DNA of 5,413 bases from NCBI GenBank assembly GCA_015660155.1, contig DQLO01000277.1:1-5413 (forward strand), written 5' to 3'. Positions 1 through 5,413 of this stretch are shown here, piece by piece. Under the pieces are notes generated by a model. The model was not told the origin of the DNA. It worked only from the letters and a program-made list of their open reading frames with translations, and did no database searches. Every line of letters begins with the position of its first letter. The stretch's first letter is position 1. A program made the position numbers and the translations under genes. The DNA is from Verrucomicrobiota bacterium (lineage in GTDB: Bacteria; Verrucomicrobiota; Verrucomicrobiia; Limisphaerales; UBA1100).

Positions 1-521
1 ATCCACCCGCCGCAAAACGTGCCCGCGTAGCGCCCACCACCGTTACCGATGGCCAAGCCCTGCGCGGCATCGTGCACGATCCGCGCGCGCGCAAGACCGC
101 CGGCGTCGCCGGTCACGCCGGGCTTTTTACCACCGCGCCCGACCTCGCCAAGTATGCCCGCTGCCTCCTCAACGGCGGCGCGCCAATCTTTACACCGGAA
201 ATCGTGAAGCTGATGACCACCGTGCAAACTCCCTCTGCGATGCCCTCCAAGCGCGGCCTCGGCTGGGACATTGACACCGGCTACTCCAGCCCGAGCGGCG
301 AAAAAGATGGCACAAGATTCCCTCCCGGCTCATTCGGCCACACCGGTTTCACTGGCCCCTCCATTTGGATTGATCCCCATTCGAAGACGTTCATCATCTT
401 CCTCTGCAACCGGGTTCATCCCACCGAAAAAGGTCCGAGCGTGGTTCCGTTGCGGCGAAAAATTGGCACGCTCGCCGCCGAGGCGGTGAAGGGGTTTGAT
501 TTCAAAAACTTCCCGAAATAA
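1..521 (+). CDS. Beta-lactamase-fold serine hydrolase (class C / CubicO-like), C-terminal part only
   Basis: This gene is cut by the left edge. The frame is open from base 3 to the TAA at 519-521, giving about 172 visible residues; the GTG at 72 lies inside the domain and is not the true start. The stretch around GIVHDPRAR...GVAGHAGLFTTAPDLAKYA matches the conserved middle-to-late part of the serine beta-lactamase/D-Ala-D-Ala carboxypeptidase family (Pfam Beta-lactamase, COG1680). The third catalytic-box motif is seen as His-Thr-Gly (339-347), inside FGHTGFTGPSIWIDP, followed by NRVHP. The Ser-x-x-Lys nucleophile and Tyr motif lie upstream of the window. Family members are secreted or periplasmic esterases, peptidases or penicillin-binding-like hydrolases; the substrate cannot be told here. 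In PVC and Bacteroidetes bacteria the domain is sometimes fused to a NagZ-type glycosidase, which the missing N-terminus could contain. The gene converges on the - strand operon, with 2 bases between the stops. Confidence 0.88.
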   Translation, partial: PPAAKRARVAPTTVTDGQALRGIVHDPRARKTAGVAGHAGLFTTAPDLAKYARCLLNGGAPIFTPEIVKLMTTVQTPSAMPSKRGLGWDIDTGYSSPSGEKDGTRFPPGSFGHTGFTGPSIWIDPHSKTFIIFLCNRVHPTEKGPSVVPLRRKIGTLAAEAVKGFDFKNFPK

Positions 522-523
522 AA

Positions 524-1051
524 CTATTTCAACTCCGGCACCGGCCAGTCACGTTTGTCTTCGGGCGATACTTCCACCGGCTTGGTCGATTGCCAATTGT
601 GCCGTTTGCGGTTCACCACCAAGCCGCGTTTTTGCAACTCCACTTCGTGGCGCAAACCGGTGGCGTTGGCGTCCGCGCCAAACACGTTGAACGTCACCAC
701 GCCCGGCAAATAGGTGAGGTCGCCGTGGAACCATTGCCCGAATGGAACCGCCACCGGTAAATGCGTGGGCGTCACGTAATTGGTGGTGTACGTTTTGAAA
801 TCCGGCGGCACGGTTTCGCCATTAAAAATTACCGCGCGATTCGTGATGCCCGCGCTGGGGAGATTCACCACCATCATCGGCGCGCCCAGTTCGTTGGTCG
901 TGTACGTGATCACCCAACCGCCGTCCTTGGAGCGCAGGCTTTGGTCGGTGGAATACATCAACACATACACGCCCAGCGCGATAAAAAACATGCCCGCCAC
1001 GAAGGGCAGCATATTTTCGCGCGGCGGTGCGGTTGGTTTTATTTCGCCCAC
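524..1051 (-). CDS. Small membrane-anchored protein of unknown function with a PPREN N-terminus
   Basis: This is a 175-residue protein of no function known to me. A short, probably cytoplasmic N-terminus containing PPREN (residues 9-13) leads into one hydrophobic segment at about residues 15-33, and the remainder is a soluble, beta-rich-looking domain, so a single-pass anchored envelope protein is likely. Distinctive patches are NLPSAGITNRAVIFNGETVP (63-82), FGQWFHGDLTYLPGVVTFNV (104-123) and GLVVNRKRHNW (143-153). From memory, similar proteins are common in Verrucomicrobiota, but I cannot name a family. I chose the GTG start at 1051 because it keeps PPREN and lies only three codons after the in-frame TAA of the upstream gene; the ATG at 1012 would start at the membrane segment. 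No good ribosome-binding site precedes the GTG, which suggests coupling to the oxidoreductase 9 bases upstream. The stop is TAG at 526-524. Confidence 0.8.
   Translation of the reverse strand: MGEIKPTAPPRENMLPFVAGMFFIALGVYVLMYSTDQSLRSKDGGWVITYTTNELGAPMMVVNLPSAGITNRAVIFNGETVPPDFKTYTTNYVTPTHLPVAVPFGQWFHGDLTYLPGVVTFNVFGADANATGLRHEVELQKRGLVVNRKRHNWQSTKPVEVSPEDKRDWPVPELK
578..633 (+). terminator. Candidate rho-independent terminator of the serine hydrolase gene, inside the convergent gene
   Basis: A perfect 9-base inverted repeat, CGGCTTGGT at 578-586 and ACCAAGCCG at 618-626, is followed after two bases by five T residues (629-633) when read on the + strand. The 31-base loop holds a small inner CCG/CGG stem (602-604 with 609-611). 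It begins 57 bases after the TAA of the + strand gene, so position and polarity suit termination of that gene. It lies wholly within the coding sequence of the - strand membrane protein. The loop is long and the T-run short, and about one 9-base inverted repeat with such a loop is expected by chance in a window of this size, so this is a tentative call. Confidence 0.33.
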
Positions 1052-1060
1052 GCCCGCGGA

Positions 1061-2539
1061 TTAGTACTCGCTCTTCTTGGTGATGCCCGGCTGCGGCACG
1101 GGATAAAAGCCGTCCTTATCTGCCGTCACCGGTGCTTTGCTGTCGAAGCCTTTTAGCTTGTCCAAATCCGGCGCCATCGGCTTGGCGTTGAGCGCGTCAT
1201 CCCACATCACGCGTTGGCCGGTGTGCGCAGCCATGCGGCCCATGTTGCAAACCTGACTTGCCAGCACGCCGCGTTCGGCTTCGTTGTACGGTTTGTTATT
1301 GCGAATGGCGTCGAGCAAATCTTCCCACTCGTCCTGATAAGGATTGGTCTCCCGCGCGGGGAATTTCCAAATCTGATTTTTCGGGTTCGGCGTGAGCCCG
1401 CTGTACAACACACTCGGCGCGGGCCAATGGCCATTGGCCGAAAACGTGCCAAAGCCCTTCGTGCCGTGCACGTAACTGGCAAACTCATTGTGGCACCCTT
1501 GAATCGTGCGGCCGTAATGCATCAACTTCGTGCCGTCGGCGTAAGTATATTCCACGGAATACGTGTCGAGATTTTGATCAACGTAGGGCTGGCCTTGTTT
1601 GTTTTCCGTATAATGCTTGCCGCCGGTGGCCTGTGCCATGATCGGCCACGCCCATTTGTCGCGCGTGCCGATGACGTCAAAGGGATCGCCGCCCGCGTTA
1701 TTCGGATCGCCCATCGCCGCACCTTTCATCCAGCAGCATTCGTCGATATTGTGAATGTAAAAATCATTGAAACAACCGCCACTGGCCCAGATGAAACTGT
1801 GGAAGCGCTTAATCTGCCAGCGAATCTCCTCCATGTCATTATACTCCGCGCGCAGTTTTTGCGGGATCGTCCGCGACGAAGCCACCGGGCCGTGCATTCG
1901 ATAGCTGCGCATCAGCACGATGTCGCCAATGGCACCTTCCTGAATTTTCTCCGCCATCGCCCCACGCGCGCGGCTGTGCCGGCACATCAGGCCCACGCCA
2001 ACTTTCAGGTTTTTCTTTTTTGCAATTTTATTGATCTCAAGAATTTTCTTCGTGCCATAGCCATCGGCCGACACCGGTTTTTCCATGAACACGTTGATAC
2101 CCTTCTCAACTGCGTATTTGTAAAACACCCAACGGAACGCCGGCGGCGTGGTGAAGATGGCCACATCACCTTTGCTGAGATGATCAATCGCGTGCTTGTA
2201 ACCGTCGAAACCGATGTGCTGGCGGTCGGCCGGCACGTCCACTTTCTTGCCGTGCTTTCGCTTGAGGCCATTGAGACTGCTCTTGAGGTTGCTTTCAAAA
2301 ATATCCGCGACCGCCACGAGCTTGGTGGGGCCGTGCCCCGCAGAAACGGACAACGCATTGCTGGCCGCGCCGGTGCCGCGCCCGCCTGCGCCCACGAGCG
2401 CCACCTTCACCGTGTCGTCCACCGCCGAGTGCACGCGCGGTAACGCCACTCCCGCCAACGCTGAGGCAGCGGTCACCTTGCCGGTGTTCTTGATGAATTC
2501 ACGACGGTTTGAATCAGAGGAATTGGAATGCTTTGGCAT
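1061..2539 (-). CDS. Tat-exported Gfo/Idh/MocA-family oxidoreductase
   Basis: This 492-residue protein looks complete. The N-terminus has a twin-arginine signal, NRREFIKN (Arg 12-13), then a hydrophobic Ala-rich segment ending near residue 39. The Rossmann fold follows, with dinucleotide motif GAGGRGTG at 50-57, an acidic Asp79 after the second strand, and the Gfo/Idh/MocA EKP motif at 153-155, whose lysine is catalytic in the family. The second domain has GGCFNDFYIHNID (254-266), with Asp259, His263 and Asp266 as likely active-site residues. A typical PVC C-terminal tail (GRMAAHTG...DDALN) ends the protein. Relatives oxidise or reduce sugars and cyclitols with NAD(P). EKP argues against the GH109 glycosidase branch, which lacks it. 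Tat export fits folding with bound cofactor before secretion, as for Zymomonas glucose-fructose oxidoreductase. The substrate is unknown; sulfatase neighbours suggest a sugar from a sulfated glycan. No clear Shine-Dalgarno precedes the ATG, the only start that keeps the Tat motif. Confidence 0.93.
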   Translation of the reverse strand: MPKHSNSSDSNRREFIKNTGKVTAASALAGVALPRVHSAVDDTVKVALVGAGGRGTGAASNALSVSAGHGPTKLVAVADIFESNLKSSLNGLKRKHGKKVDVPADRQHIGFDGYKHAIDHLSKGDVAIFTTPPAFRWVFYKYAVEKGINVFMEKPVSADGYGTKKILEINKIAKKKNLKVGVGLMCRHSRARGAMAEKIQEGAIGDIVLMRSYRMHGPVASSRTIPQKLRAEYNDMEEIRWQIKRFHSFIWASGGCFNDFYIHNIDECCWMKGAAMGDPNNAGGDPFDVIGTRDKWAWPIMAQATGGKHYTENKQGQPYVDQNLDTYSVEYTYADGTKLMHYGRTIQGCHNEFASYVHGTKGFGTFSANGHWPAPSVLYSGLTPNPKNQIWKFPARETNPYQDEWEDLLDAIRNNKPYNEAERGVLASQVCNMGRMAAHTGQRVMWDDALNAKPMAPDLDKLKGFDSKAPVTADKDGFYPVPQPGITKKSEY

Positions 2540-2593
2540 GCGCCAAGACTCGACCGTCCAGCCCCGCGCGTCAATGGGAAATCGCGATCGTGC
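2540..2593 (-). other. 54-base intergenic gap between sulfatase 1 and the oxidoreductase
   Basis: This is the only gap of more than 10 bases in the window. Read on the - strand it is moderately G+C-rich and has no stem followed by a T-run, no clear Shine-Dalgarno before the ATG at 2539, and no convincing promoter. A TTGACG (2574-2569) could pass for a -35 box, but nothing like TATAAT stands about 17 bases downstream. Read-through transcription from sulfatase 1 into the oxidoreductase gene is the simplest reading. Confidence 0.5.
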
Positions 2594-4024
2594 TTACTTC
2601 TTCATCGCCGCCGCCAATGCTGCTTTGATGTGGGGTACTTCGCCGTAGGAATCTTTTTGCGTTTTGCAATATTCGATGAGGCCGGCGGTCATTTCGCGCA
2701 CGATGGCTTGGCAGGCGGGATCGGTAAATCGATTGGTCAATTCGTCCGCGTCCTTTTGCAAATCGAAGAGCCACGGTTTGCCGGAGGAAGCGTACACGAG
2801 TTTGTAGCGATCGCTCACCGCGCACAGCCACTGCGCCTGAGGATTGCTGGTGGAGCGCAGAATAGTGAGATCCCGCCAGCGACCGCCCTGGGCGCGGAAT
2901 AGATTCGCCGCATTGCGGCCGCCCACTTGAAGGCCGTGATCCACATCCATCAGGCTCATCACCGTGGGCAGAAAATCCACACAGCTTAAGGCTTCATCAA
3001 CCACGGTTCCGCCTTTGATCTTACCGGGTGTATAGATGAGGAAAGGAATGCGCGCGGAACCTTCAAAGGGGACACCCTTGTTCAAACGGCCATGTTCGCC
3101 GCAGAGATCGCCATGGTCACTGGTAAAGACGATAATGGTATTATCTATCTGCCCATTCTTGCGCAAAGTATCGAGAATACGGCCGATGTTGTCATCGAGA
3201 CACTTAACCATTCCGTAATACTTGGGCATCAGCACACGGATGGTATCCGCCGTGAGCCTTGGTGCCTTCGCCGCCCACACAGGCGTTTGTTCGCGAGTTT
3301 TGTTGACCGACCGCGGGATGGGCACCTTCACGCCCTGATACATTTTGTCATACGGTGCGCGCACAGTGTTGGGGCCGTGCGGATCGGGATAGCTCACCAT
3401 ATAACAGAAGGACTTGCCCTTTTTCTCGTTCACAAAGTTGATGACCTTGTCGGTGAGCCAGTCAGTAGCGAAACTCTTTTCATCTGCGCCTTTCAAGCCG
3501 TAGTCCGGTCGGCCATTCTTCGTGGATCCTACACGCGGCCCATTGGGCCCATCCGTGAACATCTTCCAGTGGCCGCGGTTAAACATGAACCGGTTATCTT
3601 CCCAACCGAATTTACGCTTGGGGCCCCACTGCGGCTTGCCATTACCATCCAAATGCCATTTGCCAGCGTAACCAGTGGCGTAACCCTTGCGGCGCAGCAC
3701 CTCGGCAAAGGTAACGATGTCATCACCCAGCTTGATGTTGTTATTGGTCACCGGCGTGTGCTGCGGGTATTTGCCGCTCATGAGCGCACCGCGCGAGGGC
3801 GAGCAGACAGGAGTGGTGGCATAGAAACTGGTAGCGATGGCTCCGTTTTTGGCAATCCAATCGATATTGGGGGTCTTGACGATTTTACCGCCGTAACAAC
3901 CGAGCGTCTTGAAATGATGCTCATCAGTCTGGATAACCAGCAGGTTGTAAGGCCCCTTCTTATCCGCCGCAAAGGCAGAAAGAGAGAGGCAAAAAACCAA
4001 TATGGTTAGCCGTATCTTTTTCAT
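2594..4024 (-). CDS. Secreted type I sulfatase, complete (sulfatase 1)
   Basis: This is a complete 476-residue sulfatase of the alkaline-phosphatase superfamily (sulfatase family S1). A Sec signal peptide covers residues 1-19 or 1-20 (basic start MKKIR, hydrophobic core, AFA/A cleavage), so it acts in the periplasm or outside the cell. The formylglycine signature CSPSR is at 74-78: Cys74 must be converted to formylglycine by a maturase (FGE or anSME) not seen here, and Arg78 is conserved. Other family catalytic or metal residues are visible: Asp34 in TDEHH, GKWH with Lys122 and His124, His216 in PDPHG, Asp303-His304 in SDHGD and Lys316. The residue after the first metal Asp is Glu35, not the textbook Asp. 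It hydrolyses a sulfate ester, probably on a glycan; the exact substrate cannot be assigned. Its ATG overlaps the ankyrin gene's TGA (ATGA, 4024-4021), and an A/G-rich stretch stands in for a Shine-Dalgarno. Confidence 0.95.
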   Translation of the reverse strand: MKKIRLTILVFCLSLSAFAADKKGPYNLLVIQTDEHHFKTLGCYGGKIVKTPNIDWIAKNGAIATSFYATTPVCSPSRGALMSGKYPQHTPVTNNNIKLGDDIVTFAEVLRRKGYATGYAGKWHLDGNGKPQWGPKRKFGWEDNRFMFNRGHWKMFTDGPNGPRVGSTKNGRPDYGLKGADEKSFATDWLTDKVINFVNEKKGKSFCYMVSYPDPHGPNTVRAPYDKMYQGVKVPIPRSVNKTREQTPVWAAKAPRLTADTIRVLMPKYYGMVKCLDDNIGRILDTLRKNGQIDNTIIVFTSDHGDLCGEHGRLNKGVPFEGSARIPFLIYTPGKIKGGTVVDEALSCVDFLPTVMSLMDVDHGLQVGGRNAANLFRAQGGRWRDLTILRSTSNPQAQWLCAVSDRYKLVYASSGKPWLFDLQKDADELTNRFTDPACQAIVREMTAGLIEYCKTQKDSYGEVPHIKAALAAAMKK

Positions 4025-4473
4025 TTCTTCTTTTTTTCTACTTTCAATTCTACACCCTTCTTGCCGCCGTGTTTGCGGAGGAGGTTGGCGATTTCGGTGC
4101 GGAAGTCCGTGATGGCCTCATCTAGCGGTGTTTTGCCATTCTTAGCCTTTGCATTCACATCCGCACCTGCGGCGATAAGCAGTTCGACGATTTCTTTCCG
4201 AACTAAGTTGCCGACCGCACGATGCAAAGGAGTCCCTCCATACTTATCCTTCGCATTCACATCCGTGCCAGCAGCCAAGTGCTGTTTGATGGCTTCGATG
4301 TTTCCATAATTGGCAGCACCGTGAATTGAGGTGTCTGGTCCTTTGGCTGTCGGCGGTTCTGGTTGTGCAGCTTCGGCAACTGGTTTCGATTCTGGTGCTA
4401 GAGTCGACTGCGGCGACTCACCACACCCCACCAGCACCACGGCTGCGATTGTTGTGATTAGAAGAGATTTCAT
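4021..4473 (-). CDS. Ankyrin-repeat lipoprotein
   Basis: This is a 150-residue predicted lipoprotein. The signal peptide (1-16) ends in lipobox LVGC with Cys17 as the lipidation site; Gly follows Cys, so there is no Asp+2 inner-membrane retention signal and the outer membrane is likely. A Pro/Ala/Glu-rich linker runs from about 18 to 47. Ankyrin repeats follow: a partial one at about 49-78, a full consensus one at 79-112 (GGTPLHRA, EIVELLIAAGADVNAK) and a capping one at 113-136 (GKTPLDEA). The C-terminus is basic, ending in four lysines. Ankyrin repeats bind proteins and have no enzymatic role. The gene overlaps both neighbouring sulfatase genes by ATGA, so the three should be made together; a role as tether, partner or chaperone for the sulfatases is inference. 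Pseudomonas aeruginosa AnkB, which supports the neighbouring catalase KatB, is a loose precedent. Confidence 0.93.
   Translation of the reverse strand: MKSLLITTIAAVVLVGCGESPQSTLAPESKPVAEAAQPEPPTAKGPDTSIHGAANYGNIEAIKQHLAAGTDVNAKDKYGGTPLHRAVGNLVRKEIVELLIAAGADVNAKAKNGKTPLDEAITDFRTEIANLLRKHGGKKGVELKVEKKKK
4030..4036 (-). other. In-frame A AAA AAG heptamer at the ankyrin/sulfatase 1 junction
   Basis: The ankyrin gene ends GAA AAA AAG AAG AAA TGA. The heptamer A AAA AAG is in the zero frame, two codons before the stop, and matches the dnaX/IS911-type slippery site. A -1 slip would continue GAA GAA ATG AAA into the sulfatase 1 frame with no stop. The stretch also encodes the lysine tail and supplies the purine-rich leader of the next start. 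Whether slippage happens is not shown by the sequence. Confidence 0.3.
4151..4265 (-). repeat. DNA-level trace of ankyrin repeat duplication
   Basis: The 13-base string GCATTCACATCCG (+ strand) occurs at 4151-4163 and again at 4253-4265, 102 bases (34 codons) apart, with similar flanks. Both copies encode the ADVNA/TDVNA end of consecutive ankyrin repeats. The spacing equals one repeat unit plus one residue, and the retained nucleotide identity suggests fairly recent internal duplication or conversion. Confidence 0.7.
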
Positions 4474-5413
4474 TTCTTTTTTGCTCCGGGCATTTGTTCA
4501 GGTTTGATGTCGACTTGCTTAATTAATTTATCCAAGAGCTGACCAGTCTCGGTGATGGCTCCTGCATAGTCGGTTTGGCCGGCGAGATTATTCATCTCAA
4601 AGGGGTCTTTCTTCAAATCATAAAATTCATAATCGCTGGTCCCCCCAAAGCGGATGAGCTTATGCTCTTGAGTGCGCACACCCCAGTGGTAATGTCCGGT
4701 GGCCCAGTAGGCGTACCAGATGCCTTTTCGCCAATTGGCGGGCTCTTTCCCGTGCAAAAGCGGCCGCAGGCTAAAGCCCTGCATGGCTTTGGGCACATTC
4801 ACTCCTGCCATATCCAACAGTGTAGGTGCAAAATCCACGTTGCTACACAAGGTCTCATTGACTGAGCCGGCCTTGATCTCCTTGGGGTAGCGCACGATAA
4901 AGGGCATCTTGAGCGATCCCTCAAGGATCAGGCGCTTGTCATAAAGGCCGTGCTGGCCCAGCCAATAACCCTGGTCGCTGGTGTAGATAATCAGGGTGTC
5001 ATCCTTGATGCGCTCCTTTTCAAGATAATCGATGACGCGCTTAATGTTGTCATCCACTGCACCCACTGCGCGAAGGTACTTGTGAATCATGTGCTGATAG
5101 GCCGCAGAAGTTTTACTGCGAACACTGCCATCATGCGGCCACATCGGCGGTTCCTCATCCTTTTCATGCCGACCAAAATAACCGTTTTTATTTACCATAT
5201 GCCAGGCGTGCACACCCTTAAGGAGTGGACTGGTTTTTTCCACGTCCTCATGCAGGCTGGGAGGCTCGGGGATCAGCGTGTCCTTCAGGTAATCCTTCCA
5301 GCGTTCAGGGTATTCATAGGAATGATGCGGCGCCTTGAAATGCAGCATCATGCAGAAAGGCTTCTTGGCATCACGCGCCTTAAGCCACTGGAGTGCCTGA
5401 TCAGTGTAGACAT
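4470..5413 (-). CDS. Type I sulfatase, N-terminus outside the window (sulfatase 2)
   Basis: The frame is open to the right edge, giving about 313 visible residues; the ATG at 5351 is internal, because 20 further codons upstream (VYTDQALQWLKARD then KKPFC) continue the same conserved fold. The signal peptide, first metal Asp and CxPxR formylglycine motif therefore lie beyond the window. Visible family features, numbered from the Met at 5351, are APHH with the conserved active-site His9, the metal-binding pair Asp126-Gln127 in YTSDQGYWLGQHG, Lys139 in YDKR, and the C-terminal motifs NVDFAPTLLDMAG (171-183) and YDLKKDPFEMNNLA (244-257), all typical of S1 sulfatases. The SDQG form differs from SDHG in sulfatase 1, so the two belong to different subfamilies and probably act on different sulfate esters. 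Its TGA overlaps the ATG of the ankyrin gene. It is the most upstream gene of the operon visible here. Confidence 0.93.
   Translation of the reverse strand, partial: VYTDQALQWLKARDAKKPFCMMLHFKAPHHSYEYPERWKDYLKDTLIPEPPSLHEDVEKTSPLLKGVHAWHMVNKNGYFGRHEKDEEPPMWPHDGSVRSKTSAAYQHMIHKYLRAVGAVDDNIKRVIDYLEKERIKDDTLIIYTSDQGYWLGQHGLYDKRLILEGSLKMPFIVRYPKEIKAGSVNETLCSNVDFAPTLLDMAGVNVPKAMQGFSLRPLLHGKEPANWRKGIWYAYWATGHYHWGVRTQEHKLIRFGGTSDYEFYDLKKDPFEMNNLAGQTDYAGAITETGQLLDKLIKQVDIKPEQMPGAKKK
4476..4482 (-). other. In-frame A AAA AAG heptamer at the sulfatase 2/ankyrin junction
   Basis: Sulfatase 2 ends GCA AAA AAG AAA TGA. The heptamer is in the zero frame, one codon before the stop, and GCA AAA AAG is the same codon context as in E. 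coli dnaX. A -1 slip would read GAA ATG AAA and enter the ankyrin frame. The GGAG just upstream is only one base away, closer than the roughly 10 bases typical of a stimulatory element, and I see no strong downstream hairpin. Confidence 0.3.
4484..4487 (-). promoter_or_regulatory. Ribosome-binding site of the ankyrin lipoprotein gene
   Basis: GGAG on the - strand lies 10 bases before the ATG at 4473, inside the last codons of sulfatase 2. It is the only clear Shine-Dalgarno element seen before a start in this window and supports that ATG and coupled translation. Confidence 0.55.

Noticed and set aside
82..92. An alternating CG run that might form Z-DNA or be a simple repeat
   Set aside because: It is only 11 bases, lies in a coding region, and is explained by codons for Pro-Arg-Ala-Arg in G+C-rich DNA.
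473..488. A G+C-rich hairpin (CGCCGC with GCGGTG, 4-base loop) just past the operon end, as a possible - strand terminator
   Set aside because: The T-run on the - strand starts about 10 bases after the stem, with other bases between, and the stem contains a G-T pair, so it does not have normal terminator geometry.
1010..1012. ATG at 1012 as the start of the small membrane protein
   Set aside because: Starting here would remove the PPREN segment, which looks conserved, and place the start directly at the membrane helix; the GTG at 1051 fits the spacing from the upstream stop better.
1214..2443. A long open frame on the + strand (about 409 codons) antisense to the oxidoreductase gene
   Set aside because: Its translation is rich in Arg, His, Val and Ala without any family motif, as expected of an antisense frame in G+C-rich DNA, and the - strand gene is a certain match to Gfo/Idh/MocA.
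1061..2539. Annotation as GH109 alpha-N-acetylgalactosaminidase
   Set aside because: The protein has the EKP motif of dehydrogenase-type members, whereas the GH109 sequence I recall has a different motif at this place; no GH109-specific signature was found.
2540..2593. A TTGACG in the intergenic gap as a promoter for the oxidoreductase
   Set aside because: No -10-like hexamer stands at a suitable distance downstream, and the surrounding bases are G+C-rich.
3092..4009. A 305-codon open frame on the + strand antisense to sulfatase 1
   Set aside because: It shows no signal peptide, domain or start signal, and it overlaps a complete sulfatase with every catalytic motif.

Overview
The window looks like chromosomal DNA from a marine or aquatic member of the PVC superphylum, most likely a Verrucomicrobiota bacterium (Planctomycetota second). 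The reasons are two secreted type I sulfatases side by side, a Tat-exported Gfo/Idh/MocA-type oxidoreductase of the kind these bacteria carry in many copies, and a small membrane-anchored protein with a Pro-Pro-Arg-Glu-Asn N-terminus that I associate from memory with Verrucomicrobiota. No RNA gene, insertion sequence, CRISPR array or origin is visible, and the DNA is almost entirely coding.

Layout. From 1 to 521 on the + strand lies the C-terminal part of a beta-lactamase-fold serine hydrolase, cut by the left edge. Everything else is on the - strand and reads right to left as one probable transcription unit: sulfatase 2 (5413-4470, N-terminus outside the window), an ankyrin-repeat lipoprotein (4473-4021), sulfatase 1 (4024-2594), a Tat-signal Gfo/Idh/MocA oxidoreductase (2539-1061), and the small membrane-anchored protein (1051-524). 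The first three genes are linked by two 4-base ATGA stop/start overlaps. A 54-base gap precedes the oxidoreductase, and only 9 bases separate it from the last gene. The + and - genes converge tail to tail with 2 bases between their stop codons. The operon promoter is not in the window.

How the genes may work together (inference). All five - strand products carry a signal or anchor, or (sulfatase 2) belong to a normally exported family. The likely theme is envelope or periplasmic processing of a sulfated glycan: two sulfatases of different subtype remove sulfate esters, the lipoprotein offers a protein-protein interaction surface next to them, and the exported NAD(P)-binding oxidoreductase may modify a sugar. 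The substrate cannot be read from the sequence. The serine hydrolase is convergent and probably unrelated.

Most notable: both ATGA junctions carry an in-frame A AAA AAG heptamer just before the stop codon, and a -1 slip there would enter the next gene. An ankyrin lipoprotein is translationally coupled between two sulfatases. A possible terminator for the + gene is embedded in the coding region of the convergent gene. G+C content drops noticeably from the left half to the sulfatase/ankyrin half.
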